64,000 nucleotides of DNA from Ryuthela nishihirai. Its lineage: Eukaryota; Arthropoda; Arachnida; Araneae; Heptathelidae. The stretch covers positions 46,718,307 through 46,782,306 of the forward strand of contig JAWZYU010000020.1 in the NCBI GenBank assembly GCA_038380435.1. Direction: 5' to 3'. The notes under the pieces were generated by a model. It was not told the DNA's origin. It searched no databases and saw only the letters and a list, made by a program, of their open reading frames with translations. Shown one piece after another: positions 33,781 to 45,700 of this stretch. The stretch's first letter is position 1, and every line of letters begins with the position of its first letter. The translations under genes were made by a program, and so were the position numbers.

Positions 33781-34240
33781 AACTAATGTCCGACCCCGCC
33801 TTCTCGTGGTGCGGACCGTTAGTACCTTTCAAAAGAGATACTCTCTTGTGGAAGTGAACGGAAGGGGAGGGCTGCCAGATTAGTGTGGCCTACTGATCTG
33901 GACAACTATGGCTACTTTTCTTTTTTTTTCTACCCTGCTGAGGAGTGGTCAACCACACAGGTCCTGGTGCTGACCATATAAACCCACTGGACTGGACAGA
34001 TATATGGCTCTGAGCTTGATTATGGATCCCGATTTTGCTGCACTGGTGGGCTTCTGTGGAGGGAAAATCTTCCGCTGTGTTTTCTGTTTGTTTGTGGGTT
34101 GACAACCCCAAGTGAATAGATTCACAGGATATGTTTATCAGCTGGTGGATAATCCTGAGCAGAAGTCATCGCAGGCACCTGAACTCTTTGCTTCTATTGG
34201 CATCGTCAAATTCTACATTGGAGGAAGTCTTCCAGTGTAG

Positions 34241-37200
34241 ATGGCTTCAGCCTTTAGTAGTGTGGGAACGGGTCTTTGCCCCATGTCTGCGATTAGGGGG
34301 CTGTTTGATATTGTCGGCATTCCCTCTCTCAATAAACATAGTTTCTTTAAACATCCCACTAACCATTTTCTCTCCATAGGTAGTTGGAATGTGAGGACTC
34401 TGCACAGAGGTTTTTCTCTTGATGTCCTCACACAAGAATTCCACCATTATAATTTAGATATTCTCGGCTTGCAAGAGAACAGATGGACAGATAAAGGTCA
34501 GATTCTTAAAAATAATCTTAAATTTCTCTTTTCAGGGAGGGACGACGGTAGGCATCACCAAGGCGTGGGTCTGCTTCTCAGCGGACACGCTAGCGATGCT
34601 CTTCTAGGATATGAGTGCATTAATGAAAGGTTTCTTGCAGCAAAATTTCAGACAAGCGTTAAAGACTTGAATGTTATCTGCTGTTATGCCCCCACTGAGG
34701 ATGCCGATGAGGATGAGAAGGATAGGTTTTATGAACAACTTCAGGATATTTTGAATTTTGTCAAGAAAGGAGATATTACCCTTGTTCTTGGTGACTTCAA
34801 TGCCAAAGTTGGTACTGACTCTGACCTTTGGGCAGGAGTAATGGGCCCTTTTGGTATTGGTAGCTGCAATGGCAATGGGCAATGTCTCCTACAGGTAAGT
34901 AAACTCAATGGATTCAGAATAACTAACACTTATTACAAACACCGCGACATACATAAGTACACATGGGTTTCACCTGATGGGCTGCATAAGAATATGATTG
35001 ATTACATATTAATTAACAGCAAATGGGCTAGTTCTGTTAGGAATACCAGGGCACATAGGGGAGCTGAAATTGGATCTGACCATTACCTTGTTAAAAGTGT
35101 GTTGCAACTTAAACTTAAAAGTGTTGTGCTAGGGTTAAAAAATTTACTTTTAATACTGAAGCTCTGAAAGACCCAGTTATAGCCAAAGCTTACCATGATA
35201 GGTTACTTAGTCATTATGACAGTCATGGTTTGCTTACTACTGAAGTTGAGGAAGAATGGGATCATTTTAAACAGGCTTTTTTGGACACTAACAGTACTCT
35301 TTTAGGGAAAAAGGAGCAGAGGAAGCAGAATTATCTGAGTGATAAGGCACTTGAGCTTATTTCAGAAAGAAAGAACTGCAGGAATGTCTTTAATCAATAC
35401 TCTACTAGTCCTAATAGAAAGCATTACAGAGACCTTAATAAACGTGTAAAAGATCAGTTAGCTGCTGATAAGAATCTTTGGCTTGATGGTTTGGCTGACA
35501 AAGCCGAGGAAGCAGTTAGACAGCACAACAGCAGAGAGCTGTCTGTACCAGTTAGTTAATGTTTTGTGTTGTAGAAAACGGTCAGATATACAGGGATTGA
35601 AGGATAAACAAGGTAAGGTTATAGAAGGGGAGGATTCTGTCATGGCTAGGTGGGCTGAGCATTTCAGTGATGTTCTAAACAATGTAGTTAGTTCTACTCC
35701 CATTGTTTGCAATGATGATAGATGCATTGGTGGCTTTAATGTTGGCCCTATAACACAATCTGAAGTTGTTTTGGCTGTTTCTAAACTTAAACTACATAAA
35801 TCCCCAGGGGTAGATGAAATTACTACCGAAATGCTTAGAGCTGGGAATGTTTCAGTTACCACTTGGATGACTGAAATTCTGAATATCTTTTATGATAAAG
35901 GCATGGTTCCTAAGGATTTTACCAGGGCTATTGTTATCCCTATTTTCAAAAAAGGTGATCGCAGTTCTTGTGATAACTATAGGGGTGTCAGCCTACTCTC
36001 TGTTCCAGGTAAAGATCTTTCCATGATTGTGCTTAATAGAATTAAGAATCTGGTAGACAGTCAATTGCGTGATGAGCAATGTGGATTCAGAAGTGGTAGG
36101 GGATGTGTGGATCAGATATTTTCACCTAGGCAGATTCTTGAGAAATGTTTAGAGTGTCAGACACCTTTGGTTGCTAGCTTTGTTGATTTCAAAAAGGCTT
36201 TCGACTCTGTTGATCGTCATAATTTGTGGTTGATTGTGAGATCATATGGTATACCAGACAAGTTAGTTAACATAATGAAAGCTCTCTATAATAACACTGA
36301 GTCGTGTGTGAGAGTTGGTAAGGCTTGTAGCAATTGGTTTAGCATTACTTCTGGTGTTCGACAAGGGTGCATTTTGTCTCCTTTTCTCTTTAGTTTGGTT
36401 ATTGATTATGTTATGCGAAATTCACTTCAAGGGAAAGATTTTGGCCTTAAATGGGCTGGAGATACGAAAATTTCTGATTTAGATTATGCTGATGATTTAG
36501 CCCTTTTTGCAAATGATGTTGATGAGATGAACTCTTTCATTCGGGCTGTTGATGAGACTGGTAGTAAGAGTAGGTTTGGTTATAAACAGAGAGAAAACTA
36601 AAGTGATGAAAATTGGTCAGGCAGGCTGTGATTCAGTTAATCTGAATCTGAATGGTTGCAGTCTTGAGCATGTGTCACAGTTTAATTACCTTGGGAGCTA
36701 CGTAACAGATATTGGTGATGTGCGGCATGAGATTAAAAGAAGAATAGGTATTTCTGCCGGGACTTTTAAGAATCAATGGAGATTGTGGAGAAATAGGCGT
36801 GTACACCTAAGACGAATAGGTATTGCTGCCGGGACTTTTAAGAATCTAGGGAGAGTGTGGAGAAATAGGCGTATACACCTAAAGACTAAAATTAGACTGT
36901 ATAATAGTTTGGTTCTTTCTAGGGTTAGTTATGGTAGTGGAACGTGGACGCTGTGTAAACAAGATAACAGGAAACTAGATGCTTTTGATTCTAGATGCTT
37001 ACGCAGTATCTTGGGTATTAGGTGGTTTAACTTTGTAACTAATGATGAGGTTAGGCAAAGGAGTCTGCAACCTCCTTTAAGCAGCATATTGTGCAGAGAG
37101 AGACTCCGCTGGTTTGGCCATGTTGCCCGTATGAATAATTATATTGGCGAATAGGGTTATGAACAGTGTGTCTAAAGGCCTCAGAAAGAAGGGGAGACCA

Positions 37201-37332
37201 AGGATGCGGTGGGCAGACAATGTCAAACAGGACCTTGTTAGAATTGGTATGCAGTGGCCAGATGCAGTAGATGTAGCTCAGGATAGACTTGCTTGGAGAA
37301 CTAAATTGCACGGTCTGGTTGGACCTCCGTAG
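34241..37332 (+). pseudogene. RTE endonuclease-reverse transcriptase, frameshifted
   Basis: Very similar to the intact protein at 1123-4134. The endonuclease part (34241-35167) is open with WNVRTLH, GDFNAKVG and SDHYL. It is then broken by a 1-bp deletion near 35120, a 4-bp insertion near 35541, a 1-bp insertion near 36566 and a 2-bp deletion near 37142. A 72-bp in-frame tandem duplication (units start at 36742 and 36814) repeats the RRIGIAAGTFKN segment. FVDFKKAFD and YADD remain readable in separate frames. The copy cannot encode a full protein. Confidence 0.9.
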
Positions 37333-37344
37333 CTCATGGCTGCT

Positions 37345-37419
<75 letters not shown>
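37345..37419 (+). repeat. (GAT)n microsatellite tail
   Basis: About 25 GAT units directly after the RTE stop codon and 3' UTR; they end at the target-site duplication. Confidence 0.95.
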
Positions 37420-37422
<3 letters not shown>

Positions 37423-38482
37423 ATATTAGATAGAAAAAAATATTTTGGAAAATAAATATCCTAGTTCAATCTGTGATATATTACATTTATGTAACGATTT
37501 ATATAAAAAAGGAAAAATTATTAAAATTCAGTGGCTACCTAGTCACTGTGGAATTGAAGGAAATGTTTTAGCTGACTCATATGCCAAAGATGCAATCAAT
37601 TTAACTGACACTACTGATATTCCTATATGTAATATACAAATTAAAAATTATCTTAAGTCATCATAAAAAATAGAGCTCAACAATTATTTTAAAGTTCAGA
37701 GTTCTGTTAAACATCATTTTAGATATCAACTTGATCAAAATATATGTTCATTGCTAAAAATTCAAATGTATAGAAAGAATTTTTGCAAAATATTAAGATT
37801 GAGATCTGGTACTGCAAAGTTAAACAGCTACTTGTACAAGATAAAGAAATCAGATAGCGCAAATTGTATTTACTGTAACTGTGAAGAAACTATTTCACAT
37901 ATTTTATTGAACTGTTCACATTATGACAAAGAACGTAAAATTTATTATCAGCAATTATCTCAACTAGGAATAAATCAGTTTACATGATATGTTGAATTTT
38001 CCAGTAGATGACGTCAGAAATGCAAGCTACAACTTTCTTATTAACTTCCTGCTCGCGACTTCTTTGTTTAACAGGATATAACCGGATTTCCTCTCAACAA
38101 TGGGAAAGCTCGACCAATCAGATTTCAGTTTCTATGGTTACAGTTATTAAATTCAATCCTTCTACTCTAACGTTCTGTAACGGAAATTTGTTCCTTCACA
38201 GCCTGACTTTGGTAATGAATACGTGTAATATGTATGCACATATTAAATATATCATTATTACTCAGATCTTTATTTTCAAACTTTAAAGTGTTATTTATTT
38301 ATTTTACTATTAAGCATAAAACTATTAAATTAATTAACTATGACACTTCATTGAATAATGATAACTAATATGTTTGATATGTATAATATTTAAAATATTC
38401 TCTTGGTTTTCTTTATACTTTTTGTATTGTTTTTAACTGAACATCACCATGGTTATTAGGTGAATAAATAAATAAATAAATA
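37420..38482 (+). pseudogene. I/R1-like LINE fragment: end of RNase H, C-terminus and 3' UTR
   Basis: Resumes the domain cut at 33780: IIKIQWLPSHCGIEGNVLAD SYAKDA carries the RNase H His and last Asp. After a stop near 37665 it continues to 37987 with LRLRSGTAKLNSYLYKI and the cysteine motif CIYCNCEETISHILLNC. An AT-rich 3' UTR follows and ends in five AATA repeats at 38462-38482, which I take as the 3' tail. RNase H after the reverse transcriptase places it in the I, R1, LOA or Ingi group; the exact clade cannot be set by eye. Confidence 0.78.
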
Positions 38483-39059
38483 ACATTTCGTCCACCGTTG
38501 TACAGATTTTTAAAAAATTTCTTGAAAAATATATGAAATATAAGCAATATTAAATGTTGGAAATGGTAGGAGAGGAAAAAATTAATATTTTTCCCTCTCT
38601 ATTACCCTTCCTACCATTCTCAAAGGGAAGGCGCCTTCATCTCCCCCCCCCCCCCATCCACCCACCCTAGATCCGGCCCTGCTTGGTGGTAAATACTTTA
38701 TGCGCCGCTTCATCGTGTCATTTTTCAGTCGTCAGAATAGTGAAACCAACTTTACGCATTCGACGAAATATTGTGTGATTTCGTCAAAATTTAATTTTGT
38801 TCATTCTTCTCGTGTTTTGTGAGCTTAGAGCTCTTCACTTTTTTTTTTGCTTTGCCCAAGAACAGATATTAAAATAAACATCCCTTGCGTTACGGAGGAT
38901 GTTGTTCTATTGGTTGCTATGACAATTAATCGTTCATCTTGATCTCCTTTGATCTCCCGAAGCAGCATTGACTTCTCTTTTCCCGTCAGCTGCAAAATTT
39001 TTCACCGCATGAGAGCTTAAGAAAAAGCGAATTCATTCTCTTCTGTTGGGGATGCTTTA
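38483..39059. other. Unique sequence, no gene recognised
   Basis: No coding frames. A CCTTTGATCT match to the TCF/LEF motif and a GGTTGCTATGACA near-match to an RFX half-site occur around 38925-38960; both could be chance. Confidence 0.35.
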
Positions 39060-39865
39060 ATTGTGAGCCGCCCTTTTGTGAACATAATGGGCTAAATCTT
39101 CAGGTCACAAGGACCCCAAGGGCGCAGAGAAGGTTGGGGGGAAAGGGAGCCACTGGACCTCTATTACAAGATAGATGATAGTCTTCCATCAAGACCATCC
39201 AGTGAGGCCTTTAATGTGCATAGAGTATGGTCACAAGGACCCCAAAATCCAGGTCACATGGACCCCAAGGGCGCAGAGAAGGTTGAGGGGAAATGGAGCC
39301 ACTGGACCTCTGTTACAAGATAGATGATAGTCTTCCATCAAGGCCATCCAGTGTGGACTTTAATGTGCATAGAGTATGGTCACAAGGACCCCAAAATCCA
39401 GGTCACATGGACCCCAAGGGCGCAGAGAAGGTTGAGGGGAAATGGAGCCACTGGACATCTGTTACGAGATAGATGATAGTCTTCCATCAAGGCCATCCAG
39501 TGTGGACTTTAATGTGCATAGAGTATGGTCACAAGGACCCCAAAATCCAGGTCACATTGACCCCAAGGGCGGAGAGAAGGTTGGGGGAAAGGGAGCCACT
39601 GGACATTTGTAACGAGATAGATGATAGTCTTCCATCAAGGCCATCCAGTGTGGACTTTAATGTGCTTAGAGTATGCCTCTCCCGCACACGGTTCTATGGC
39701 TTAACGTCTCGTCTAACGGACGACGTTATTTCCAAACCAAACGGTGTCTCCTTTCTCCCCGAGGGCAAGGGGGGGATAGCAGAGATTAATCTCAAAGCTG
39801 GCGCAAGTGAGACTCGAACAATTGAATTGCAGATTAGCCTGGCGCACTACCGACTGTGCCGAAAT
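39060..39865 (-). mobile_element. SINE-A with four tandem 149-bp internal units
   Basis: Antisense SINE-A begins near 39060 (GTGAGCCGCCCTTTTGTG). The block starting AGGTCACA(T/A)GGACCCC recurs at 39102, 39251, 39400 and 39549, exactly 149 bp apart. Each unit covers SINE positions about 204-330 plus a repeated GGTCACAAGGACCCC. The last unit runs into the rest of the SINE, ending at the head near 39865 (ACTCGAACA, CTGGCGCACTACCGACTG). Confidence 0.9.
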
Positions 39866-40142
39866 TCTCACTCACACACACCGTTTTTTTTGTTGTTGTT
39901 CACTCATCTATTTTCACAATTTTGTATATAGACAAGGGTTAATTTATCAGAAATTCACTCCCATTCAAAGAGAAATAAGTCTCATAAATAATAATAATAT
40001 CCCCAGAGTAAGCAAAAAATAGTTTTCGAACCTCTTGTTGCTTCAAATGCGCTATTCTTTTAAAAATTCGTGAAGAGTAATCAGATTTCTCCTTCGCATT
40101 TCAAAAATTTGGCAGTTATTTACAGAGATGTTGAAAATATTG
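39866..40142. other. AT-rich, nothing recognised
   Basis: Short AT-rich stretch between a SINE-A and a MITE. Confidence 0.4.
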
Positions 40143-40280
40143 TACAGTCGCTATAAAAAATATCCGAACGCTATGGTTGATTACAGAATTCAGAAAACAT
40201 ATCTGGCAACGATTTTTTTAGAAATTAGTGATCTGGCAACCTTCGTGTCATGTGACACGAAGGTTGCCAGATCACTAATC
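40143..40280. mobile_element. Tc1/mariner-like MITE, one side truncated
   Basis: TACAGTCGCTATAAAAAATA at the left, then the TCTGGCAACGATTTTTTTAG block and the centre CTTCGTGTCATGTGACACGAAG. The right arm stops after CCAGATCACTAAT, where RTE sequence begins. Confidence 0.8.
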
Positions 40281-42512
40281 ACCAAACCAATGAGTCTCTC
40301 TCTGCAAAATATGCTGCTTAAAGGAGGTTGCAGACTCCTTTGCCTAACCTCATCATTAGTTACAAAGTTGAACCACCTAATACCCAAGATACTGCGTAAG
40401 CATCTAGAATCAAAAGCATCTAGTTTCCTGTTATCTTGTTTACAAAGTGTCCAAGTTTCACTACCATAACTAACCCCAGAAAGAACCAAACTATTATACA
40501 GTCTAATTTTAGTCTTTAGGTGTATACGCCTATTTCTCCACAATATCCATAGATTCTTAAAAGTCCCGGCAGCAATCCCTATTCGTCTGTTAATCTCATG
40601 CCGCACATCACCAGTATCTGTTACATAGCTCCCAAGATAATTAAACTGTGACACATGCTCAAGACTGCAACCATTCAGATTCAGATTAACTGAATCACAG
40701 CCTGCCTGACCAATTTTCATCACTTTAGTTTCCTCTCTGTTTATAACCAAACCTACTCTACTACCAGTCTCATCAACAGCTCGAATGAAAGAGTTCATCT
40801 CATCAACATCATTTGCCAAAAGAGCTAAATCATCAGCATAATCTAAATCAGAAATTTTCCTATCTCCAGTCCATTTAAGGCCAAAATCTTTCCCTTGAAG
40901 TGAATTTCGCATAACATAGTCAATAACCAATATAAAGAGAAAAGGAGACAAAATGCACCCTTGTCGAACACCAGAAGTAATGCTAAACCAATTGCTACAA
41001 GACTTACCAACTCTCACACACGACTCAGTGTTATTATAGAGAACCTTCATTATATTAACTAACTTGTCAGGTATACCATATGATCTCACAATCAACCACA
41101 AATTATGACGATCAACAGAGTCGAAAGCCTTTTTGAAATCAACAAAGCTAGCAACCATAGGTTTCTGAAACTCTAAACATTTCTCAAGAATCTGCCTAAG
41201 TGAAAATATCTGATCCACACATCCCCTACCACTTCTGAATCCACATTGCTCATCACGCAATTGACTGTCAACCAGATTCTTAATTATATTAAGCACAATC
41301 ATGGAAAGAACTTTACCTGGAACAGAAAGTAGGCTGATACCCCTATAGTTATCACAAGAACTGCAATCACCTTTTTTGAAAATAGGGATAACAATAGCTC
41401 TGGTAAAATCCTTAGGAACCATGCCTTTATTATAAAACATATTCAAAATTTCAGTCATCCAAGTGGTAACTGAAACATTCCCAGCTCTAAGCATTTCCGT
41501 AGCAATTTCATCCATCCCTGGGGATTTATGTAGTTTTAGTTTAGAAATAGCCAAAATAACTTCAGATTGCTTTATAGGGCCAACGTTAAAGCCAGTAATG
41601 CATCTATATCCATTACTAACCACATAGTTTAGAACATCACTGAAATGCTCAGCCCACCTAGCCATGGCAGAATCCTCACCTTCTATTATAACCTTACCTT
41701 GTTTTTCCATCAGTCCTTGTAAGCCTGTCCGTTTTCTACCATATTAGACATTAACTATCTGGTACAGCTTCCTACTGTTGTGCTGTCTAACTGCTTCCTC
41801 AGCTTTGTCAGCCAAGCCGTCAAGCCAAAGATTCTTATCAGCAGCTAACTGATCCTTTACACGTTTATTAAGCTCTCTGTAATCCTTTCTATTACGACTA
41901 GTAGGGTATTGATTAAGGACATTCCCGCAGTTTCTTCTTTCTGAAATAAGCTCAAGTGCCATATCACTCAAATAATTCTGCCTCTTCTGCTCCTTTTATC
42001 CTAAAAGAGTACTGTTAGTGTCCAAAAAAGCCTGTTTAAAATGATCCCATTCTTCTTGAACTTCATTAGTAAGCATACCATGACTGTCATAATGACTAAG
42101 TAACCTATCATGATAAGCTTTGGCTATAACTGGGTCTTTCAGAGCGTCAGTATTAAAAGTAAAGTTTTTAACCGTAGCACAACACTTTTTAAGTTTAAGT
42201 TGCAAGACACTTTTAACAAGATAATGGTCAAATCCAATTTCAGCTCCCCTATAGGACTGGTATTCCTAACAGAACTAGCCCATTTGCTGTTAATTAATAC
42301 ATAGTCAATCATATTCTTATGCAGCCCATCAGGTGAAACCCATGTGTACTTATGTATGTCGCGGTGTTTGTAATAAGTGTTAATTATTCTGAATCCATTG
42401 AGTTTACTTACCTGTAGGAGACGTTGCCCATTTCCATTGCAGCTACCAATACCAAAAGGGCCTATCACCCCTCCCCAAAGGTCAGAGTCGGTACCAACTT
42501 TGGAATTGAAAG
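40190..42512 (-). pseudogene. RTE endonuclease-reverse transcriptase, truncated and frameshifted
   Basis: The largest open piece (41710-40190, 506 codons) has FVDFKKAFDSVD, GVRQGCILSP and YADD. Its last 35 or so codons come from the adjoining MITE (VISDLATFVSHDTK...), so it is a chimeric frame. Upstream pieces at 41971-41744, 42205-41996 and 42468-42139 hold the linker and the end of the endonuclease domain in other frames. An in-frame stop near 41745 and several indels make it non-functional as an RTE protein. Confidence 0.88.
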
Positions 42513-42566
42513 TTACCTAGAACAAGGGTAATATCTCCTTTCTTCGCAGAATTCAAAATATTTTAA
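40281..42566 (-). mobile_element. RTE retrotransposon fragment, antisense
   Basis: Covers the equivalent of residues about 165-930 of the intact RTE protein. The 3' end (last 70 codons and GAT tail) is missing where the MITE begins. The 5' end fades out near CAGAATTCAAAATATTTTAA at 42566. Confidence 0.9.
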
Positions 42567-42719
42567 AGTAATAACGATTAGTAGTATAGTTATGTAATTA
42601 TTATAACCAGGAATGGGGAATTTGGAAAAATCTTTAAAAAACAAACAAATGTGAGACACACCCAAAATCCAGATAAAGTGAAATATGGTTTATTTGCTAT
42701 TTGACGTGAAAAAATCCCT

Positions 42720-44152
42720 TAACCCCTGAGTAGTGAGTTCGCAACCCAGTCCACCCCACGCACTGTGCTTTCCCCCTATGACGTCACTGACCACGCCCCT
42801 ATGGCATCACCGGACACGCCTCATATGACGTCACTGACCTCTTATTAATATTAATCATTCATAATTAATAATTAATTAATCCCTCCTTATTAAAAAACCC
42901 ATTTATTAAAAATTTCTCCCCCTTATTAAAAACCCCTTCCTTCCCCCTTTTTAACCCTTGGCGCCATCTGGCGATTATGAGGAGTACTATTTTCGGAAAA
43001 CCCCCTATTTTAGCTCTAATTTCCCGTTTTTTGACTCCCCCTTTATTAAAAATTTCTCCCAATTATTAAAAAACCCCTACCTCCCCCCTTTTTAACCCCT
43101 GGCGCCATCTGGTGACTTGGCAAATTTCAGATGAACGTGGACACCAGAGGAGTTTGGTGAAGTTTTAATAGAGTGAACTTTTGATAAGGGGGTTTAATAA
43201 AGGGGAGGGGGTTTTAATGAGTGTTTAATTAATAAGGAATAAAAATGGGTAATACAACTTTGGGAGTTGATTTTCTAAATTTAGTGAACTTGTAAAAAGG
43301 ATGGAAGTTTGCGGTAAGTGAAGTTTTAATAGAGTGAACTTTTGATAAGGGGGGTTTAATAAAGGGGAGGGGGTTTTAATAAGTGTTTCATTAATAAGGA
43401 ACAAACATGGGTAATACAACTTTGGGAGTTGATTTTCTGTGAGTGACTGCTATCGAAAGTTTTGCAATTATTTAGAGACTTGCATCATCCCTTTCTGCGT
43501 GAGGTTGCCACCCATGCAATTATTCTGAGGCTTGCATCATCCGATCGTTCCCACCCGAAGTTTAGTCGGTAAGGGCTTATTCGGAGATTAAGGGGGGCTT
43601 AAAATATAGGGGGGTCTAAAATAAAGAAAAATCGGGACTATTCGAGAAGGAGGGCTTAAAATATAGGTGGGTCAACCAGGGGTCTTTAATGGCGGGTTGG
43701 CTGAAAAATTGGGAAATTAGAGTTAAAATAGGGGTTTTTCCGAAAATAGTACTCCTCATAGTCACCAGATGGCGCCAGGGGTTAAGGGGGGGGGGGGAAG
43801 GGTTTTTTAATAAGGGGGAGAAATTTTTAATAAAGGGGGAGTCAAAAATCGGGAAATTAGAGCTAAAATAGGGTTTTTTCCGAAAATGGTACTCCTATTA
43901 GTCGCCAGATGGCGCCAGGGGTTAAAAAAGGTGGGAAGGAAGTTTTTTTTAATAAGGGGGATAATTTTTAATAAATGTTTTTAATAAGGGGGATTAATTA
44001 ATTATGAATTATTAATTATGAATGTTAATAAGGGGGCGTGGTCAGTGATGTCATAGGGCCGTGACCGATGACGTCATAGGGGTGTGGTAAGTGACGTCAT
44101 AGGGGGAAGCACAGTGCGTGGGGGGATGGGTTGCGAACTCACTACTCCCCTG
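42720..44152. mobile_element. 1.4-kb foldback (long inverted repeat) element
   Basis: The left end CCCCTGAGTAGTGAGTTCGC and right end (reverse complement of GCGAACTCACTACTCCCCTG) mirror each other, and similarity runs inward for about 420 bp per arm with indels. Each arm carries TGACGTCA palindromes, TTATTAAAAA/AATAAGGGGG runs and two copies of a module with GGCGCCATCTGG. The centre holds two direct copies of a 161-bp block starting GTGAAGTTTTAATAGAGTGA at 43157 and 43318. No transposase frame. No clear target-site duplication. Confidence 0.85.
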
Positions 44153-44340
44153 ATTCTTATCATTTGTCTTCCGTACAATAGCAGACGTACAATAGCAGAC
44201 GTAATAGAATCATCCGAGGTGATTCATTACGACCATATAGGAATTGGGTCATCCTCTTAACGAGATCTTTATCTTAATTTTGCATGAATCTTAATTAAAT
44301 ACTCCAGTAGTCAAAACGTTAATGACATAATAATCTAGAC

Positions 44341-44828
44341 CAGTGTTTCTGAGGAGTGGTCATCTCGCAGTAGGCAATAGCCGAAAATGCTTCGCCGTCC
44401 ACAAAAACTGTCCATCCTCTCCTTCATGCTGTCTCCTACCCTAAGAATTGAATTAATAATCTAGAGTAGGGGTTCTCAACGTGGGGTATGTGGTAAAATT
44501 TTTTGAGGTTCGCTGTGAGAGCTCAAAAGTCGCTAGATCTAGTAACAAAGTCGCTAAGTTGGCAACACTGCTGTACAAAAATGTCATTTTTGGTTTTTAT
44601 CGATATACGTAATTTATGAATAGAAAATTTAATGTGTATATATATATATGTTTTATTTTATTCCCATTGTTATAATATAACTACAGTTTTATCTATCTAT
44701 ACAAGGGGTACGCCAGTTACATACACATTTCTAGGGGGTACGTGAAGCATAAAAGGTTGAGAACCACTGTTCTAGAGTAAGCGAAAAACTCTAAGTAGTC
44801 TTCGTTTCTAGCCAATTGAGAAACACTG
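44341..44828. mobile_element. hAT-like MITE (outer), split by an inner hAT-like MITE
   Basis: Ends CAGTGTTTCTGAGG at the left and TTGAGAAACACTG at the right, the common hAT form CAGTGTTTCTCAA. The flanking octamers ATCTAGAC and ATCAAGAA agree at 6 of 8 positions, a weak target-site duplication. About 180 bp remain once the inner insertion is removed. Confidence 0.6.
44468..44770. mobile_element. hAT-like MITE (inner), 303 bp, 8-bp target-site duplication
   Basis: Termini AGGGGTTCTCAACGTGG and AAGGTTGAGAACCACTGT form the inverted repeat typical of the GGTTCTCAACC class of hAT elements. TCTAGAGT flanks it exactly at 44460-44467 and 44771-44778. The interior has GGGGTACGCCAG / GGGGGTACGTGAAGC motifs and no ORF. 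Confidence 0.85.
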
Positions 44829-45384
44829 ATCAAGAATACAATAAAATAATGTTCTAATTTCATGCATAAAATATGTATACAGTGAAACCTCGATTCGAAA
44901 CCCGAAAGATTCATAATATTGGCTGATTGATTGTCATAATATAGACGTAGGAAATTGTTGCTCAAGCTTTTCGCGAGTTTTGGTGCTGATAAACGAGCTT
45001 TATTTTACATTACCATAAGCATTACCTCAGTATGGTAATAGATCTTCATTTTGTCACCAGCATTACTTTTATGCCAGAAGATATCGATGTATTTTTTTCT
45101 AAATATTACTTTAACAGTGGATGGTGAAACCATCCACTGTTAATATGATGATAATTTGATATGACAATTTGATTTGATATGATTTGATATGACAATTTGA
45201 TTTGATATGATTTGATATGACAATTTGATATGATTATGACTCCAAAATTTAAATGGTATCATGTATTTTTATAAGTATCCCCCAATGTCAGATGGTGTAT
45301 CACATTGCTATGAGAATTACTCCAAAATTTAAACGTCATCATACATTGCCATAAATATTCCACAGAATCATATGGTATTGGTTT
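44829..45384. other. Simple repeats and a hairpin
   Basis: Near 44878, TACAGTGAAACCTCGATTCG resembles a pogo/Tigger-type terminal repeat, but I found no partner. A perfect hairpin (12-bp stem AACAGTGGATGG, 5-nt loop) is at 45113-45141. From 45150 to 45240 TTTGATATGA/CAATTTGA units repeat. Confidence 0.5.
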
Positions 45385-45700
45385 TGTACAAAACGAACTA
45401 AATGGACAGATCCCAAGGACACTAAAGTCTTAGGAGCTGGGTTAGCGGAAGGGAAGCTACCGGATCGTTTTAGAAGGCAAAGATAAGTCTCCCAACAAGA
45501 CCATACAAAATGTCCTTTCACATGCACAAAGTATGACTCTTCTGCACACGGGGCCACGGCTTAACGTCCCATATGATGGATGGCGGCTTTCCAAACCCAT
45601 AGACTTTCTCTCCGAGAGCACTGCGAGGCTTAAGAGAGAGAATCTCAATGTAGGAATAGGGGGGAAATGAAACCTGGGAGTATTAGATGACACTATTGAC
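45385..45700 (-). mobile_element. SINE-A, old and diverged
   Basis: Antisense: ACTAAATGGACAGATCCCAA, CACACGGGGCCACGGCTTAA, AACCTGGGAGTATTAG in the correct order. The head is degraded. Confidence 0.75.

Larger units (their letters stand above)
33781..37419 (+). mobile_element. RTE retrotransposon with long 5' UTR, 10-bp target-site duplication
   Basis: TTTATATTAG is at 33771-33780 and 37420-37429. The copy carries a 460-bp 5' leader (33781-34240), a broken ORF and a tail of about 25 GAT repeats (37345-37419). It is the longest RTE copy here and is probably close to full length. It sits inside the RNase H domain of an older LINE. Confidence 0.93.

Noticed and set aside
44878..44905. A pogo/Tigger MITE starting CAGTGAAACCTCG
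   Set aside because: Only one end was found; no matching inverted end within several kilobases.
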